NCBI GenBank assembly: GCA_903859205.1
Contig: CAIOLM010000012.1
Span: 1-54,979, forward strand
Origin: an uncultured Microbacteriaceae bacterium
Lineage (GTDB): Bacteria; Actinomycetota; Actinomycetes; Actinomycetales; Microbacteriaceae
DNA: 54,979 nucleotides
Direction of reading: 5' to 3'
The notes under the pieces are model-generated. The model was not told the DNA's origin. It searched no databases and saw only the letters and a program-made list of their open reading frames with translations. Position numbers and translations under genes: made by a program. The stretch's first letter is position 1. Every line of letters begins with the position of its first letter. Shown here in pieces: positions 52,962-54,979 of the stretch.

Positions 52962-53690
52962 TTAGCCCACGAGTATGGGTGCGTGCGAAAGCGCAATACC
53001 GATGAGCACCACCGCGATGAGACCCACTAGCCAGTTCTGAGCTCGGCGTCGGTTGGTGCCAACTTTGGCGGTCATTGCCAGCCCGATGATGGCCCCACCG
53101 ATCAGGCCACCCAAGTGTGCCTGCCATGAAATGCCTGATCCCGGAAGAAAACCAATAACAAGGTTGATTGCAATCAACACCATCAGCTGCGCAGTATTAC
53201 TGCCCAGGCGTCGTTGAAGGACGACGTAGGCAGACATGAGTCCGAAAATCGCTCCGGACGCACCAATGGTGCCGTTGGTCAGGGTGTTGGAGTCAACCAT
53301 TGCCCACAGAAATACGCCTACTGATCCGGCCAAGCCCGAGAGCATGTAGAGCACGAAGTATCGGCCTCGGCCCAACGCAGTTTCAAGAACCTGGCCGAAT
53401 ATCCAGAGCGTGCACATGTTGAACAGCAGGTGCAGTGGCAAGCTGCCGAGCAATCCGCCAGAACCGGTGGAGTGCGCGAACATCGAGGTGATCATGCGCC
53501 ACGGTTCGTAGGGAATCCCCTCGGCTCGGAATTCTCCAAAGGAATAGACGGGCGCATAAAGTAACGCGTCGGTTGTGCCTAAGCCGGGGACCACCTGAAG
53601 CAGGTAAAACACCACACACACGGCCATAATGCCGATGGTGACCACCGGCGTGTTCGTTCCGCGAACGCGGAGCGAAAAGCGAGTTGCCAA
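52962..53690 (-). CDS. Rhomboid-family intramembrane serine protease
   Basis: A 242-residue, six- to seven-helix rhomboid. The catalytic Ser is in GTIGASGAIFGLM (~145) and the His is in ISWQAHLGGLIGG (~195). HLLFNMCTLWIFGQVLE carries the HxxxN of the oxyanion element. It lacks the N-terminal zinc finger of some relatives. It starts 3 bp after ppiA and is probably cotranscribed. Rv0110-type homologues are the mycobacterial counterparts, though not at this place. Confidence 0.9.
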   Translation of the reverse strand: MATRFSLRVRGTNTPVVTIGIMAVCVVFYLLQVVPGLGTTDALLYAPVYSFGEFRAEGIPYEPWRMITSMFAHSTGSGGLLGSLPLHLLFNMCTLWIFGQVLETALGRGRYFVLYMLSGLAGSVGVFLWAMVDSNTLTNGTIGASGAIFGLMSAYVVLQRRLGSNTAQLMVLIAINLVIGFLPGSGISWQAHLGGLIGGAIIGLAMTAKVGTNRRRAQNWLVGLIAVVLIGIALSHAPILVG

Positions 53691-53693
53691 GGG

Positions 53694-54233
53694 TTAGACG
53701 GCGGCGATGTCGATGGACTCGATGACGACGGGCTCAACCGGGCGGTCGCCGGGGCCGGTCGCAACCGAGGCAATTGCGTCAACGACAGCCTTGCTGGCGT
53801 CATCTGCAACGACACCAAATACAGTGTGCTTGCCCCAGAGGTACTGGGTGGGGGCAACCGTGATGAAGAACTGTGACCCGTTGGTTCCCTTGCCGCCACG
53901 AACGCCAGCATTGGCCATGGCGAGAACGTAGGGCTCGTTGAACGTCAGCTCAGCGTGGGGCTCGTCGTCGAAGTTGTAGCCGGGGCCACCGATGCCCTGG
54001 CCGAGCGGGTCGCCGCCCTGGATCATGAAGCCGTTGATGACTCGGTGAAAGATGACTCCGTTGTACAGGGGGGTGTTCATCTTTTCGCCGGTGCCGGGGT
54101 GCTCCCACTCAATCGAGCCGGTCGAGAGTCCCTCGAAGTTAGCGACCGTCTTGGGCGCGTGGTTACCAAACAGGTTGACCACGATTTGGCCCTTGTTGGT
54201 GTTGATGGTTGCTACTGAAGTGTGAAGTGACAT
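53694..54233 (-). CDS. ppiA: Peptidyl-prolyl cis-trans isomerase (cyclophilin PpiA)
   Basis: A 179-residue cyclophilin. The catalytic Arg is in GVIFHRVINGFMIQGGDP, with GTNGSQFFITVAPT and WGKHTVFGVV as further active-site segments. No signal peptide, so cytoplasmic. ppiA at this place beside tRNA-Ala is conserved in actinobacteria. Confidence 0.94.
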   Translation of the reverse strand: MSLHTSVATINTNKGQIVVNLFGNHAPKTVANFEGLSTGSIEWEHPGTGEKMNTPLYNGVIFHRVINGFMIQGGDPLGQGIGGPGYNFDDEPHAELTFNEPYVLAMANAGVRGGKGTNGSQFFITVAPTQYLWGKHTVFGVVADDASKAVVDAIASVATGPGDRPVEPVVIESIDIAAV

Positions 54234-54314
54234 GTAGCAATCTTTTCACAGTCGATACGCATCCGTTGTCGTGGGAGGATGGAACAACATGAAACTTTCG
54301 TGAAAGGGGTCATC

Positions 54315-54782
54315 ATGGGTCGCAAGAAGCTTTCCGAAGCAGAACGACTTCGCGCCGAGACCGAGCGCCTGTTGCACGTTCAGCGCGAGGTTTTGCAGCA
54401 CGCGGGTTCTGTGGTTCGGGATGCGAGCCGCGAGCTCGGTCGCTATGCCCACGATGAGGCCTATCCCCGCGTCGCTGCTGGCGCCCGACAGGCCGCCTCT
54501 TCAACTCGTCACAAAATCATCGACGAAGTACTTCCCGGCGTGGCCAGTGTCATCGGTTCAACGCTTGCCGCCGTGGACAACGCTCGCGGCACTGGCGCCC
54601 GTAAAGGTTCGACCGCCGCGACCGCCGCTCTTGCTGCGCTGACGAAGGCGCCCAAGAAGGGCGGGGCCGGCAAGGTGATTGGCCTCGGCCTTGTTTTTGC
54701 CGCCGCTCTCGGTGTCGGATACGTGCTGTGGCAAACATTCCGCGCTGATGACGAGCTCTGGGTCGAGGAAGACACGGAGTAG
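54315..54782 (+). CDS. Membrane-anchored protein of unknown function with C-terminal TM helix
   Basis: A 155-residue protein from ATG 54315, chosen because AAAGGGG precedes it by six bases. A charged helical N-terminal part (LSEAERLRAETERLLHVQREVLQHAGSVVRDASREL) and a segment AATAALAALTKA lead to one helix (VIGLGLVFAAALGVGYVLWQ, ~122-142) and an acidic cytoplasm-or-outside end (DDELWVEEDTE). Homologues beside ppiA are sometimes annotated as DNA helicase, but no helicase motif is present. Function unknown. Confidence 0.7.
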   Translation: MGRKKLSEAERLRAETERLLHVQREVLQHAGSVVRDASRELGRYAHDEAYPRVAAGARQAASSTRHKIIDEVLPGVASVIGSTLAAVDNARGTGARKGSTAATAALAALTKAPKKGGAGKVIGLGLVFAAALGVGYVLWQTFRADDELWVEEDTE

Positions 54783-54786
54783 CAAG

Positions 54787-54816
54787 TCGGTCGCCGTGTA
54801 ACAAATCGGTCGCCGT
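54787..54816. repeat. Two direct copies of an 11-bp unit
   Basis: TCGGTCGCCGT at 54787-54797 and 54806-54816, 19 bp apart. Their purpose is not known; they lie after the stop of the preceding gene. Confidence 0.4.
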
Positions 54817-54839
54817 CGGTCACCATCGGAGTCCCTGAC

Positions 54840-54856
54840 GCGAAGCCTTGCTTCGC
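54840..54856 (+). terminator. Short hairpin, weak terminator candidate
   Basis: GCGAAGC-CTT-GCTTCGC, 7-bp stem with a 3-base loop, followed by CTTCTGTC. It may end the gene at 54315-54782; there is no proper U-run. Confidence 0.3.
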
Positions 54857-54910
54857 CTTCTGTCATGGGCCCAACGAACTCCACGGACTTCGATTGCATT
54901 CGAGTCCGCA

Positions 54911-54952
54911 CAAACGAAAACACCCGCCGTGGAGGGCGGGTGTTTTCGTTTG
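54911..54952 (-). terminator. Terminator after tRNA-Ala
   Basis: A perfect 18-bp stem with a 6-base loop. The outer part is CAAACGAAAACACC... and ends TTTTCGTTTG on the minus strand. It begins directly after the tRNA 3' end. Confidence 0.85.
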
Positions 54953-54979
54953 TGGAGCCTAGGAGAATCGAACTCCTAA
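54953..54979 (-). tRNA. tRNA-Ala, 3' part only (cut by window edge)
   Basis: The minus strand gives GGAGTTCGATTCTCC (T arm) and CTAGGCTCC plus discriminator A, the 3' end of actinobacterial tRNA-Ala. CCA is not encoded. The anticodon is outside the window. Alanine is inferred from the acceptor 3' strand and from the place beside ppiA, where tRNA-Ala and tRNA-Ile precede gyrA in relatives. Confidence 0.75.

Noticed and set aside
54315-54782. DNA helicase annotation sometimes given to homologues beside ppiA
   Set aside because: At 155 residues there are no Walker or helicase motifs; it is a membrane-anchored protein.

Overview
The window looks like an origin-proximal stretch of the chromosome of an actinobacterium, most likely a compact-genome member of Microbacteriaceae. 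Three things support this. (1) The right third has the gene order known beside the origin in Mycobacterium and relatives: tRNA-Ala, ppiA, rhomboid, crgA, (sortase), pabA/trpG, pknB-position gene, pknA, pbpA, rodA/ftsW, pstP, fhaB, fhaA. (2) The left side has the C50-carotenoid order crtB-crtI-crtYe-crtYf-crtEb typical of Microbacteriaceae and Corynebacteriales. (3) There are actinobacterial markers: HspR with HAIR operators, NucS, CrgA, class E sortase. Genes are densely packed: many start/stop pairs overlap as ATGA or GTGA, and one convergent pair shares a CTAG. No gene-free stretch exceeds 300 bp. No transposon, phage, CRISPR or plasmid-type element was seen. dnaA should lie beyond the right edge.

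Layout. 1-5000: heat-shock operon dnaK-grpE-dnaJ-hspR plus an RNA methyltransferase cut by the left edge, with two HspR operators flanking the dnaK promoter. 5000-11100: UMF1-type transporter, then the carotenoid operon and the divergent idi. 11100-16400: dcd, a hydratase/aldolase pair, and pntAB transhydrogenase. 16500-21100: one operon of CopD-CtaG copper/oxidase-assembly protein, PIF1-like helicase and an MFS exporter. 21200-26500: hup, then cysteine-free S14/L33/L28 genes, Zur and a ZnuABC-type metal importer, a zinc-homeostasis neighbourhood. 26500-31800: trhO, hemD, three small membrane/stress proteins, a decayed HemY-like protein and glyS. 31800-38400: MFS exporter, PepO-type protease, nucS between two HAD phosphatases, and a DMT transporter. 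38400-42300: tRNA-Leu, ApbE, a secreted low-complexity protein and a two-component system. 42380-51070: one long operon for Ser/Thr phosphorylation and cell elongation (fhaA-fhaB-pstP-ftsW-pbpA-pknA-pseudokinase). 51075-54979: pabA, a small membrane protein, sortase E, crgA, rhomboid, ppiA, a membrane-anchored protein and the 3' part of tRNA-Ala.

Main observations. The second kinase-like gene of the pkn operon has lost every catalytic landmark (glycine loop, Lys, alpha-C Glu, HRD Asp, DFG Asp) but keeps a TM helix and three PASTA domains, so it reads as a PASTA-sensing pseudokinase. A HemY-like protein after glyS has lost its FAD-binding signature. About ten genes have a TAnnnT-type -10 element six or seven bases before the start codon, which indicates widespread leaderless transcription. 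Divergent pepO and HAD genes are separated by exactly 38 bp, which is almost entirely one palindrome holding two facing -10 elements. DnaA boxes sit in the promoter spacers of dnaK and, with one mismatch, hup.
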